Assembly (NCBI GenBank): GCA_020633325.1
Contig: JACKDX010000003.1
Coordinates: 22,583-86,582, forward strand
DNA: 64,000 nucleotides
Reading direction: 5' to 3'
Source: Myxococcales bacterium
GTDB taxonomy: Bacteria; Myxococcota_A; Polyangia; Polyangiales; GCA-016699535
Every line of letters begins with the position of its first letter. The stretch's first letter is position 1. Positions 1-9,152 of the stretch are shown piece by piece. The notes under the pieces were generated by a model that was not told the origin of the DNA, made no database searches, and saw only the letters and a list, made by a program, of their open reading frames with translations. Both the position numbers and the translations under genes were made by a program.

Positions 1-2
1 TG

Positions 3-295
3 CTTGCGTTGGATGTCTACAGGCGCGGCTCTAAGGAAGTGGTGATCGTAACCCCGGGTGCCACCCAAGAAGCGGGATCGTTCATGGCTGAGTGGCGGGA
101 GAAATTTGCCCCGGGGACGATGCTTTTGGTGCTCTCTCAGTCCCAGGTTCCCGAGCTTGTTTCGCGGATCCCTTGGCTAGCGGGGAAACACGCCATCCAC
201 GGAAAGCCCACGGCATATGTCTGCGCGAATGGAACCTGTGCCTTACCTACACAGGATGCCAAGCAGTTTGCCGCTCAGCTCGATCTCCGTGTCAG

Positions 296-305
<10 letters not shown>
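3..305 (+). CDS. YyaL/DUF255 thioredoxin-domain protein, C-terminal fragment
   Basis: Only the last ~100 codons lie in the window; the reading frame stays open to base 3, so the gene begins upstream and any internal start here is artificial. The visible part has the ending typical of the YyaL/SSP411 family (DUF255 thioredoxin-like domain followed by a six-hairpin glycosidase-like domain): a VVIVTPG strand and the terminal PTAYVCANGTCALP motif with two cysteines. The family role is poorly defined (spermatogenesis-associated protein 20 in animals). It converges on the inositol-phosphate synthase gene, whose stop overlaps this 3' end by a few bases. Family call is from motif memory; function is not inferred. 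Confidence 0.75.
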
Positions 306-1609
<1,304 letters not shown>

Positions 1610-1908
1610 ATAAAATCCTTTTTTCTCGGAGGCTAGGCTCCGCGTCTTTAGCAAAAAGCGTGCTCAGCGACTAGCACAACGTTCGGGATGCAGTTTTGGG
1701 CCCCTACTCTAGGGGAAATTTGCAGGGCGCCGTCTGAACACCCCGGCTTTGGTATACGTCTTGCTAGAGGGAGAACGAAACCCGTGGCAATCCGTACGAA
1801 TTACGCTATGGTGCGCGCGAAACCACGTCCGGGTGATGTGCCGAATTTGCCACTTGTTGCAAAAAACTCACACATAATGACCACACTTTCCCACATACGA
1901 GGCAACGT
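1610..1908. other. Divergent intergenic region between inositol genes
   Basis: A 299-base non-coding stretch separating the two divergently transcribed inositol genes. It must contain both promoters. I found a short CCCCT-ACTCT-AGGGG inverted repeat near 1710 but no convincing -35/-10 pair on either strand. The short open frames across it have no family resemblance and I do not annotate them. Confidence 0.4.
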
Positions 1909-2673
1909 ATGACCACACAACGCGCAGTGATTCTTGCCGCCGGGCGCGGCTCTCGCTTGGGCATGCACGAAACGCTGCCCAAACCGCTTCAGCCGGTGGG
2001 GGGGCTGCCATTGATTGTCCGCATCCTCCGAAAGCTCGAGCTAAGCGGCGTGATGGAAGTTGGCGTGGTGGTAGGGTATCTCGGACAAGCGATTCGGCAT
2101 GCGCTGGCGAATCATCACTTTGACATGCGGGTGCATACCATCACAAACGCCGCATGGGAGAAGCCCAATGGCACATCGCTCCTTTCGGCGCGCGACTTCA
2201 TCGACCGGCCCACGTTGGTGTTGATGAGCGATCATTTATTTGCACTTCCCCTGCTAGAGCGCGTCCAACGACATTTTGTGGGCGTCGACGAAGTAGCACT
2301 GGGCGTAGACTATCGACCGGGGCGCTGTTTCGATATCGAGGATGCGACCAAAGTCCAAATGGACGGCAGCCGTATCACCGGCATCGGCAAAGAACTCGCC
2401 GACTACGACGCGTTAGACACGGGCGTGTTCAAAGTGACGCCCGCGCTGATTCGCGCGCTTGACGCCGTCAATGGGCCCGATGGCTGTTCGTTATCTCAGG
2501 GCATCGCGATCCTTGCCCGCCAGGGCAAGATGCACGGTGTCGATATTGGCGATGCGGCGTGGATCGATGTGGATACGCCCAAAGCCAAGCGGTATGCAGA
2601 AACGTATCTCACCCGATACGACGAGCTGCCCCTGGTGCAACCGATGGCTCCTGCCATGGCATTGTCGGCCTAA
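1909..2673 (+). CDS. Inositol-1-phosphate cytidylyltransferase-like nucleotidyltransferase
   Basis: A single-domain 254-residue sugar-nucleotidyltransferase fold. It starts with the pyrophosphorylase signature AVILAAGRGSRLG followed by PKPLQPVGGLPLI, and has the KPNGTSLLSA segment and the LVLMSDHLF strand. The MSDHLF form, rather than the usual GD/GDN metal site of sugar-phosphate enzymes, is typical of CTP:inositol-1-phosphate cytidylyltransferases. The divergent neighbour makes inositol-1-phosphate, which supports the same substrate. In archaea and Thermotoga this enzyme is often fused to a membrane DIPP synthase; no such domain is fused here and no CDP-alcohol phosphotransferase lies in the window. 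Alternative: a general NTP transferase for another phosphorylated polyol. Confidence 0.75.
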   Translation: MTTQRAVILAAGRGSRLGMHETLPKPLQPVGGLPLIVRILRKLELSGVMEVGVVVGYLGQAIRHALANHHFDMRVHTITNAAWEKPNGTSLLSARDFIDRPTLVLMSDHLFALPLLERVQRHFVGVDEVALGVDYRPGRCFDIEDATKVQMDGSRITGIGKELADYDALDTGVFKVTPALIRALDAVNGPDGCSLSQGIAILARQGKMHGVDIGDAAWIDVDTPKAKRYAETYLTRYDELPLVQPMAPAMALSA

Positions 2674-2815
2674 GCCGGGCCAGCAGGTAGGCCGGGATTC
2701 CTTTGAGCCGAAGCGCAGGGCGAATCAAGAGCCTGCTTCGTCGGAAAACTAGCCTGTTTTTCAATAGCTTGGCTAGGTAAATTAGTGGTCCCTAGAGGTG
2801 TGTTAGACTTAGCGG

Positions 2816-4117
2816 ATGTGCCGATGGGTTTTGGGGGCGGTGCTCGTACTTGCATTCGTAAGGGGCGCGTCCGCCGATGAACGATGGACCTCTCCTTACC
2901 GAGGGGTTAAGCATGTGCACATACGCGCCAATCACCTTGATGCCCATGCTGTCGTCGTGGACTTGGGAGCGGCCAGCACTTCGGTAGTCGTCACGCGTCC
3001 GGCGGATCGAGGCATCACCGTAAGGGAGTTTGCCCAGCGATACAACGCCGACATTGCCATCAACGCCAATTACTTTGATGTGGGTCTGCGCCCATGTGGG
3101 CTGAGCGCGGGGGACGGTGTGATCTGGCCCGACGCGTACCGAGAGAGCTGCCGCATGAGCATGGGCTTTGGCGACTTGAACGAAGCTGTAGCGTTCGATT
3201 CGGAGGCAGTGTTGAGGGGGCCCTTGCCCGAAGACTGGATGAAGCACGTGGTGAGCGGCAAGCCGTGGCTCTTGCGCCGGGGTGTAATTCAAGGCGGCTG
3301 GTACGATCCACCGCACATCCATCGTCCTCACCCGAGGACAGCGATTGGTCTCAGCCGCGACCGAAATACGTTATTTATCTTGGTGGCTGATGGACGCAGG
3401 CCGGGGCTGCCTGGCATCGACGGCGAAGCTCTGGCTGTCCTTTTGGCGGACCTCGGCGCGTACGATGCTCTCAACCTGGATGGAGGCGGCTCGAGCGCCC
3501 TCTTCATCAACTCTGAGGGCGGTATTCAAAATCGACCTTCAAACCCGCTGTTGCGGGGCGTGGGCAATCATCTTGGTGTGCGCATCAACGCTTCGGCCAA
3601 GTGGTATGGCGCTGAACTCGAAGGGATTTCAAAAACGCCTATGCTTCGGCCCGGTGACGTGGCAAAACTCTGGGTTCGGTATCGAAACACGGGACGCTTT
3701 AGCTGGCAGCCTCGTGGCAAGCATGCCATCACGCTCGCTTCCACATCTCAAGAGCCCAATCCCTTCTACCTTCCGGGATGGGTCTCGGTCACTGCGCCAG
3801 TCGGTCTGGATCACGTGGTCCGCTCGGGTGAAACCGCCACGTTCGACTTTCCCATTGGCGCTCCAGCCATGATGGGAAACTTTCTGCTCGAGGTCTCGCC
3901 CATGCTCTCCGGTATGGAGCCTATCGCCGCTGTGCCGACGGGATGGCAGGTGACGGTTGAAGATGCGCAGGCAGGCCTGATAGAAGAAGTCGTCGCGGTA
4001 GAAGAGAGTGATACCGATGCACCGGAGCGAAGTATGTTGGCCTCCATGACTGGCGGAATTGAAAGCCTCCTATGGCACGCAAAGTCGTGGATCGCACGAA
4101 TGCCATCTTTGTGGTGA
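2816..4117 (+). CDS. Exported phosphodiester glycosidase (NAGPA family) with Ig-like tail
   Basis: 433 residues. An N-terminal hydrophobic stretch ending near GASADE is a Sec signal peptide, so the protein acts outside the cytoplasmic membrane. Residues about 30-265 are the NAGPA/DUF2233 phosphodiester glycosidase domain: the NANYFDV motif, SAGDGV, and the hallmark NLDGGGSSALF. Characterised members cleave sugar-phosphodiester bonds (human uncovering enzyme; bacterial wall-related homologues). Residues about 275-385 form a beta-rich segment (WVRYRNTGRFSW, SGETATFDF, GNFLLEVSPM) resembling the NBR1/Ig-like domains of bacterial surface enzymes. The tail from ~390 is acidic. It stands alone between the inositol genes and fadE, so context gives no substrate. 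Confidence 0.8.
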   Translation: MCRWVLGAVLVLAFVRGASADERWTSPYRGVKHVHIRANHLDAHAVVVDLGAASTSVVVTRPADRGITVREFAQRYNADIAINANYFDVGLRPCGLSAGDGVIWPDAYRESCRMSMGFGDLNEAVAFDSEAVLRGPLPEDWMKHVVSGKPWLLRRGVIQGGWYDPPHIHRPHPRTAIGLSRDRNTLFILVADGRRPGLPGIDGEALAVLLADLGAYDALNLDGGGSSALFINSEGGIQNRPSNPLLRGVGNHLGVRINASAKWYGAELEGISKTPMLRPGDVAKLWVRYRNTGRFSWQPRGKHAITLASTSQEPNPFYLPGWVSVTAPVGLDHVVRSGETATFDFPIGAPAMMGNFLLEVSPMLSGMEPIAAVPTGWQVTVEDAQAGLIEEVVAVEESDTDAPERSMLASMTGGIESLLWHAKSWIARMPSLW

Positions 4118-4151
4118 GTCGTGATACCATGCGGCGTTTGGAGGGCGACGG

Positions 4152-6635
4152 ATGGAGTACTTGTATTGTATTGCCTGGGGAAGCAGCGCGATTTTGTTGG
4201 CGGCTTTGTTTCTCTTTTTTGGTCATGCCTTTTTAGCGGGTGTCCTTTCAGGTGCCTGGCTCATCCTGGGCGGCATATTGGGAGGGCATACGGGCTCTTT
4301 GGCATTCCGCGTGTTCGTACTGCTCTATGTGCTTTGGGCGTTGGTTTTTGGGATTCCGTCCCTAAGACGCGCCGTGATTTCCTCCTGGGTAATGCGCATC
4401 ATGCGCCATGTTCTTCCAAGGATGGGAGAAACCGAACGTATCGCCTTGGATGCGGGAACCGTATGGTGGGACGGCGAGCTTTTTTCAGGCTCCCCTGACT
4501 GGACCAAGTTGATGGCGTTCAAGAAGCGGACACTCACCGATAAGGAGCGGGCATTTCTCAACGGCCCAGTCGAAGAGCTTTGCGAAATGTTGGATGAATG
4601 GAGCATTCGTCAAAAAGGAGACCTGCCAAAAGAGATTTGGGAATTCATAAAGACACACGGTTTTTTTGGCATGATCATTCCCGAGGCGTACGGGGGCTTG
4701 GGCTTCTCAGCCATCGCGCACTCTGCGGTCGTCACCAAGCTCTCAAGCAGGAGCGTCACTGCGGCGGTGACAGTGATGGTGCCTAACTCGTTAGGCCCCG
4801 CTGAGCTCTTGCTCCATTATGGCACCGAGTCCCAAAAGCAGTATTACTTACCCAGGCTTGCGCGCGGTCAAGATATCCCGTGTTTTGCGCTGACCGGCCC
4901 CGAGGCAGGCAGCGACGCTGCCGCCACCCAAAGCATCGGCGAGGTATGCCGCGGACAATACGAAGGCAAGGACGTCGTGGGTATGCGCCTAAACTGGCGA
5001 AAACGCTACATCACTTTGGGGCCAGTCTCGACAGTGATCGGGCTAGCGTTTCGTTTGAGAGATCCCAACGGATTGTTGGGCGGCAACGAAGATCTCGGCA
5101 TCACGTGCGCGCTAGTTCCCTCGCACTTGCCTGGCATCAATATCGGCGAGCGACATGACCCCATGGGGGTTCCATTCCTCAACGGCCCGAACACAGGCAA
5201 AGATGTGTTTGTGCCGTTGGATTTTATCATTGGGGGGCCCGAGATGGCGGGGCAGGGCTGGCGCATGCTGATGGAGTGCTTGGCTGCGGGCCGGTCGATA
5301 TCCTTGCCGGCCTTGTCCGTGGGCGCCATCGAATTGTCGGCGCGCGTCACTGGCGCGTATGCGACCGTAAGGGAGCAGTTCGATACGCCGATTGGCAGAT
5401 TCGAAGGCATTGAAGAGCCTTTGGCGAGAATTGCAGGCACAGCGTATTGGGCGAACGCCGTTCGAACGTTGACGGCTTCGTCCGTGGATGCGGGCGAGAA
5501 GCCGGCGGTGATCTCGGCCATTGCCAAGTGCTATCTGACCGATGCCATGCGCTCGGTCGTCAACGATGCGATGGATATTCGAGCCGGAGCAGGCATCTGT
5601 CGCGGGCCTAGAAATATGTTGGCCAACGCCTACGTCGCTGCACCCATTGGCATCACCGTGGAGGGTGCCAACATTCTTACCCGATCCATGATCATCTATG
5701 GACAGGGTGCGATACGCTGTCATCCTTTCGTGCGCGAAGAAATGCTGTCGGTGCCTGCCGGCGACGTTCGCATGTTTGATCGCGCGTTTTTTGGGCATGT
5801 GGGATTTGTGCTCAGCAACGTGACGCGCGCCCTGGTCCTTGGTTTGACCGGAGGTCGCTTAGCCCCAGTCAGGGTGACGGGGGCGGTCAGGCCGTGGCTC
5901 AGGCAGTTTTCTCGGATGAGTGCAGCGTTTGCATTGGTGTCAGATGTAGCGATGGCGATGTTGGGTGGATCGCTCAAGCGGCGGGAAAAAATCAGCGGCC
6001 GACTGGCCGATGCGCTTGCATGGCTCTACATCGGTGCGGCCGTAATAAAGCGATACTACGACGAGGGCCAACGAAAGGACTATCTGCCGTTCATGCAGTG
6101 GTGCTCTACCCATGCGCTTTATCAAATTCAGCAAGCGCTGCAGGGTGTGCTCAGTAACTTGCCGATGCGAGCAGCCGCTTGGGTCGTCAAGGGGCTGATC
6201 TTTCCGTGGGGCAGCAGTTACGCTGAGCCCAGTGACAAACTCGGCGCCCAGGTGGCGCGCGCTTTGCTTGAGGACAAGCAAGAACGCGAAGAGCTCACCG
6301 AAGATATCTACATTCCCCCTGCGGACGAGCCGGGCCTCGGTCGCCTCGAGGCTGCGCTCGATAAGGCGGTCGATGCACTTCGGGTCGAGGCGCGTATTCG
6401 TGATGCCATCAGGGCAGGCAGGCTGGACAAGGCCCCGGGAGATGAGCTTGTCAGAAACGCGCAACGCGCTGGCATCATCACGGAGGATGAAATCCAAGTG
6501 TTACATCTAGCGGATGAGGCGCGCAATGAGGTCATTCAGGTGGACGCGTTTCCTGCGCATGCACCCGTTAGCCCGAGCCTTTTGCCGATCTCGCGTTCCC
6601 TCTCCCGGCCGCCCCCGGGCCCTCTCCGAAGTTAG
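4152..6635 (+). CDS. fadE: FadE-type acyl-CoA dehydrogenase
   Basis: An 827-residue long-form acyl-CoA dehydrogenase, close to the length of E. coli FadE (814). It catalyses the first, FAD-dependent step of fatty-acid beta-oxidation. The first ~75 residues contain two hydrophobic membrane segments, as in FadE. A catalytic dehydrogenase core follows (PEAYGGLGFS, CFALTGPEAGSDAA, IRAGAGICRGPRN, VEGANILTRSM), then the large FadE-specific C-terminal region with EPSDKLGAQVARALL. The last ~25 residues are Pro/Ser/Arg-rich and look like run-off tail. It is monocistronic by position; the next gene, rimP, has its own promoter and leader. No other beta-oxidation gene is near. Confidence 0.93.
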   Translation: MEYLYCIAWGSSAILLAALFLFFGHAFLAGVLSGAWLILGGILGGHTGSLAFRVFVLLYVLWALVFGIPSLRRAVISSWVMRIMRHVLPRMGETERIALDAGTVWWDGELFSGSPDWTKLMAFKKRTLTDKERAFLNGPVEELCEMLDEWSIRQKGDLPKEIWEFIKTHGFFGMIIPEAYGGLGFSAIAHSAVVTKLSSRSVTAAVTVMVPNSLGPAELLLHYGTESQKQYYLPRLARGQDIPCFALTGPEAGSDAAATQSIGEVCRGQYEGKDVVGMRLNWRKRYITLGPVSTVIGLAFRLRDPNGLLGGNEDLGITCALVPSHLPGINIGERHDPMGVPFLNGPNTGKDVFVPLDFIIGGPEMAGQGWRMLMECLAAGRSISLPALSVGAIELSARVTGAYATVREQFDTPIGRFEGIEEPLARIAGTAYWANAVRTLTASSVDAGEKPAVISAIAKCYLTDAMRSVVNDAMDIRAGAGICRGPRNMLANAYVAAPIGITVEGANILTRSMIIYGQGAIRCHPFVREEMLSVPAGDVRMFDRAFFGHVGFVLSNVTRALVLGLTGGRLAPVRVTGAVRPWLRQFSRMSAAFALVSDVAMAMLGGSLKRREKISGRLADALAWLYIGAAVIKRYYDEGQRKDYLPFMQWCSTHALYQIQQALQGVLSNLPMRAAAWVVKGLIFPWGSSYAEPSDKLGAQVARALLEDKQEREELTEDIYIPPADEPGLGRLEAALDKAVDALRVEARIRDAIRAGRLDKAPGDELVRNAQRAGIITEDEIQVLHLADEARNEVIQVDAFPAHAPVSPSLLPISRSLSRPPPGPLRS

Positions 6636-6710
6636 GGGCGGCTCGGCCACAACGGCCATGGTGAATTACGTTACGAATGTAATTTTACACTGCTACCGCA
6701 ATTATGCCCA

Positions 6711-6738
6711 TTGACCCATGGCGTGGCTGTGCTATAAA
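6711..6738 (+). promoter_or_regulatory. Predicted sigma-70-type promoter of rimP operon
   Basis: TTGACC at 6711-6716 and TATAAA at 6733-6738 with 16-base spacing, matching the housekeeping consensus at 5 of 6 bases in each box. It sits between fadE and rimP. A start site would fall at about 6744-6746, so the transcript would begin just before the leader terminator hairpin. Prediction from sequence only. Confidence 0.6.
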
Positions 6739-6763
6739 CCCGCCACAATCAGGTTTGCCTTGA

Positions 6764-6792
6764 GGCGGGCCGTCAGCGGTCTGCCTTTTTTT
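6764..6792 (+). terminator. Intrinsic terminator in rimP-nusA leader (putative attenuator)
   Basis: An 8-bp stem, GGCGGGCC (6764-6771) with GGTCTGCC (6778-6785), closed by six base pairs and two G-U pairs, a 6-base loop, and a run of seven T (6786-6792). That is a textbook Rho-independent terminator, and it lies directly in front of the first plausible rimP start codons and downstream of the predicted promoter. Premature terminators ahead of rimP-nusA operons have been described computationally in other Proteobacteria (rimP leader). Since NusA stimulates intrinsic termination, this could give autogenous control. Alternatively it only ends fadE transcription. Confidence 0.65.
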
Positions 6793-6796
6793 GTAT

Positions 6797-7333
6797 ATGC
6801 CTATGCGTGCTTTATCCGATCGGGAACAGCGCCTTTCACCCATTATTGAGCCTTTGTGTCATGCACATGGCGTCCGCGTGGTGCAAATTAAGTATGGGCG
6901 CGAACCGGGCGGCGGATTGCTACAAATCATGATCGAGCGGCTTACAGATGATGACCAAGGCGGGCAAGGCGGCATTACCCTTGAAGACTGCGTGAGGGTG
7001 AGCCGCGATGTTTCCGTCGCACTTGATGCCAACCTAGTGCTGGAGGGGCGCTATCGCCTTGAGGTCACGTCGCCGGGCTTAGAGCGTCCCCTGGTTGCCG
7101 AACAAGATTTTGAACGGTTTAAGGGACGGGAGATCAAAGTCCACACCGTGGGGCCGGTTGATGGGAGGCGCCGTTTTCAGGGTGTCCTTGAAGGGCTTTT
7201 TGGCAGCCGGATTAGACTCAGTCAGGAGGGCGAGCCCATCGACATCGCCCTAGACAATGTGAAAAAGGCCCATTTGGTTTACCATTTTGGCCGACCTACT
7301 CGACACACAGGAGAGCGTCATGCGGAAGGGTGA
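6797..7333 (+). CDS. rimP: Ribosome maturation factor RimP
   Basis: 178 residues, a late 30S-subunit assembly factor. Diagnostic features are the N-terminal LSPIIEPLCHAHGVRVVQIKY segment, the LEDCVRVSRDVSVALD helix, the family hallmark YRLEVTSPGLERPL, and a C-terminal SH3-like barrel (GREIKVHT, FQGVLEGL, IALDNVKKAHLVY). It is the first gene of the rimP-nusA-infB-rbfA-truB operon, the standard order in bacteria. The start is uncertain: ATG 6797 and ATG 6803 are in frame, neither has a clear Shine-Dalgarno, and a TTG at 6791 sits inside the terminator T-run. The end overlaps nusA by 14 bases. Confidence 0.93.
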   Translation: MPMRALSDREQRLSPIIEPLCHAHGVRVVQIKYGREPGGGLLQIMIERLTDDDQGGQGGITLEDCVRVSRDVSVALDANLVLEGRYRLEVTSPGLERPLVAEQDFERFKGREIKVHTVGPVDGRRRFQGVLEGLFGSRIRLSQEGEPIDIALDNVKKAHLVYHFGRPTRHTGERHAEG

Positions 7334-9080
7334 GTTGTTACAACAACAGAGTTCGATTTCCTTGGATGGGATCATTGAGCAGGTGAGCAGAGACAAAGGC
7401 ATCGATGCAAAGATCCTCGTCGAAACCATGGAGCAGGCCATCCTTACGGCTGCCAAGCGCATGTTTGGAGCCAATCGCGAACTCGAGGCGAAATTCAACA
7501 AAGACACGGGAGCGGTGGATCTGTTTCAATACATGACCATTGTGGACACGGTCGAAAACCCGGAGCGGCAGATTTCCACAGAGGATGCAAAGAAGGCTGG
7601 ATTTGAAGCAGAGGTTGGTGAAGAGCTCGGCTTTCAGGTGTTCTACCTGGAGGACGATGCTGGCAAGGCAAAGCAGCAGGACAAGGACTTTGGCGATCTG
7701 CTCCAGTTTAAGCAGCATCGTCAGGGGTTTGGGCGCATTGCCGCGCAAACCGCCAAACAGGTGATCATTCAGCGCGTGCGAGATGCCGAGCGCGATATTA
7801 TTTATAACGAGTTCAAAGAGCGCAAGGGCGAGATACTGACCGGGATCGTCCGGAGATTTGAGCGCGGGCAAAACATCATTGTGGACCTGGGCAACACCGA
7901 GGCGCTTTTGCCGAAACGGGAGCAAACGCCAAGGGAGACGTATCGTCCAGGTGATCGCATCGTGGCGTTTCTCAAGAATATCGATCGCGAGGCGCGGGGG
8001 CCCCAGCTCATTCTTTCAAGGACCGATGTGGGGTTGTTGGTGAAGCTGTTTGAGATGGAAGTGCCCGAGATTTACGAGGGCATCGTGCGTATCGTTGCAG
8101 CCGCGCGGGAGCCAGGAGCACGCTCGAAAATCGCTGTCAGCAGTCGGGACTCCGACGTCGATCCCGTGGGCGCGTGCGTCGGCATGAAGGGGTCACGGGT
8201 CCAAGCTGTGGTGCAGGAACTGCGCGGCGAAAAGATCGATATCGTGCCCTGGGATCGTGATCCCGCTCGGTTTGTATGTAACGCAATTGCGCCGGCTGAT
8301 GTGGCGCGTGTGATCATTGATGAAGGAGGGCACGCCATGGAGTTGGTCGTGCCAGATGACAAGTTGTCGTTGGCCATTGGTCGGCGCGGCCAGAACGTGC
8401 GCCTTGCCTCACAGCTTACCGGTTGGAAGTTGGACATTATCAGCGAAGAGAAGTTCCGCCGCATGGAAGAAGAATCCATGACTGCGCTGTCCTTAATAGA
8501 AGGGGTCGATGAGGAGCTGCCGCGAGCGATGTACCGGCACGGCTTTCGCAGTCTCGACGAGATTGTCGGCGCGAAAGACGATGAACTTTCATCCATCACG
8601 GGCATTTCGGGGGACGCGCCCTTAGCCGATTTTCGTCGGCGCGCATCTGAAGCGATGGAGACCTATCGGCATAGGGGGCTTAAGAAGGCCGCAGCCGACG
8701 GGCAGCCCATCGATGAGGTAGGGCGATTCTTGTTGGTGCGTGGGGTGACGCAGGCGATGGCGGAATCCCTATTGAGGGGTGGCTACCGCAGTGTTGAGGA
8801 TGTCGAACGTGAAGCGGATCCAGACCGCTTGGCCATCAAGACTGGGCTCGACAACAAACGGGCACATGCCGTCAAGTCCGCGGTGGCACAGTTTCTAAAG
8901 TCAGAGTGGCCAGAGATTCAAGAGGCTCAGCGCACGGTGCAAGAGGCCCAAGCCCAAGCCCAGGCTGAGGAAGAGACCTCCAAACGTGCTCAGGCTGAGG
9001 GCGTCGCATCAGCGATAGCCGAGCATGCGCCCATGCAAGAGGATAGCATGTCACTAGAACCCACTTCCAAGGAGACATGA
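7320..9080 (+). CDS. nusA: Transcription termination/antitermination factor NusA
   Basis: 586 residues. It binds RNA polymerase and nascent RNA, promoting pausing and intrinsic termination. The ATG at 7320 has AGGAG ten bases upstream and overlaps the rimP 3' end, implying translational coupling. Domains in order: N-terminal polymerase-binding region (to ~125), S1 domain (~135-200, GILTGIVRRFERGQNIIV), two KH domains (~205-345, with VGACVGMKGSRVQ and LAIGRRGQNVRLASQLTG), then two helix-hairpin-helix repeats (~360-500) and an acidic, Ala/Gln-rich tail. Its own operon begins with an intrinsic terminator, which could be a direct target of its activity. Confidence 0.97.
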   Translation: MRKGELLQQQSSISLDGIIEQVSRDKGIDAKILVETMEQAILTAAKRMFGANRELEAKFNKDTGAVDLFQYMTIVDTVENPERQISTEDAKKAGFEAEVGEELGFQVFYLEDDAGKAKQQDKDFGDLLQFKQHRQGFGRIAAQTAKQVIIQRVRDAERDIIYNEFKERKGEILTGIVRRFERGQNIIVDLGNTEALLPKREQTPRETYRPGDRIVAFLKNIDREARGPQLILSRTDVGLLVKLFEMEVPEIYEGIVRIVAAAREPGARSKIAVSSRDSDVDPVGACVGMKGSRVQAVVQELRGEKIDIVPWDRDPARFVCNAIAPADVARVIIDEGGHAMELVVPDDKLSLAIGRRGQNVRLASQLTGWKLDIISEEKFRRMEEESMTALSLIEGVDEELPRAMYRHGFRSLDEIVGAKDDELSSITGISGDAPLADFRRRASEAMETYRHRGLKKAAADGQPIDEVGRFLLVRGVTQAMAESLLRGGYRSVEDVEREADPDRLAIKTGLDNKRAHAVKSAVAQFLKSEWPEIQEAQRTVQEAQAQAQAEEETSKRAQAEGVASAIAEHAPMQEDSMSLEPTSKET

Positions 9081-9152
9081 TTGGCTGACGGTTTTGCGAG
9101 AAATGACGCGTGAGGTTAACCTTAAGGTACCGCTCTTGAGGAGAGGTCGGAA

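Noticed and set aside
1688..1912. 74-codon plus-strand frame before the cytidylyltransferase
   Set aside because: No ribosome site, no family similarity, lies in the divergent promoter region.
6739..6769. CCCGCC/GGCGGG as an antiterminator for the rimP leader
   Set aside because: With the predicted promoter, transcription would start after CCCGCC, so that half would not be in the RNA; kept only as a conditional remark.
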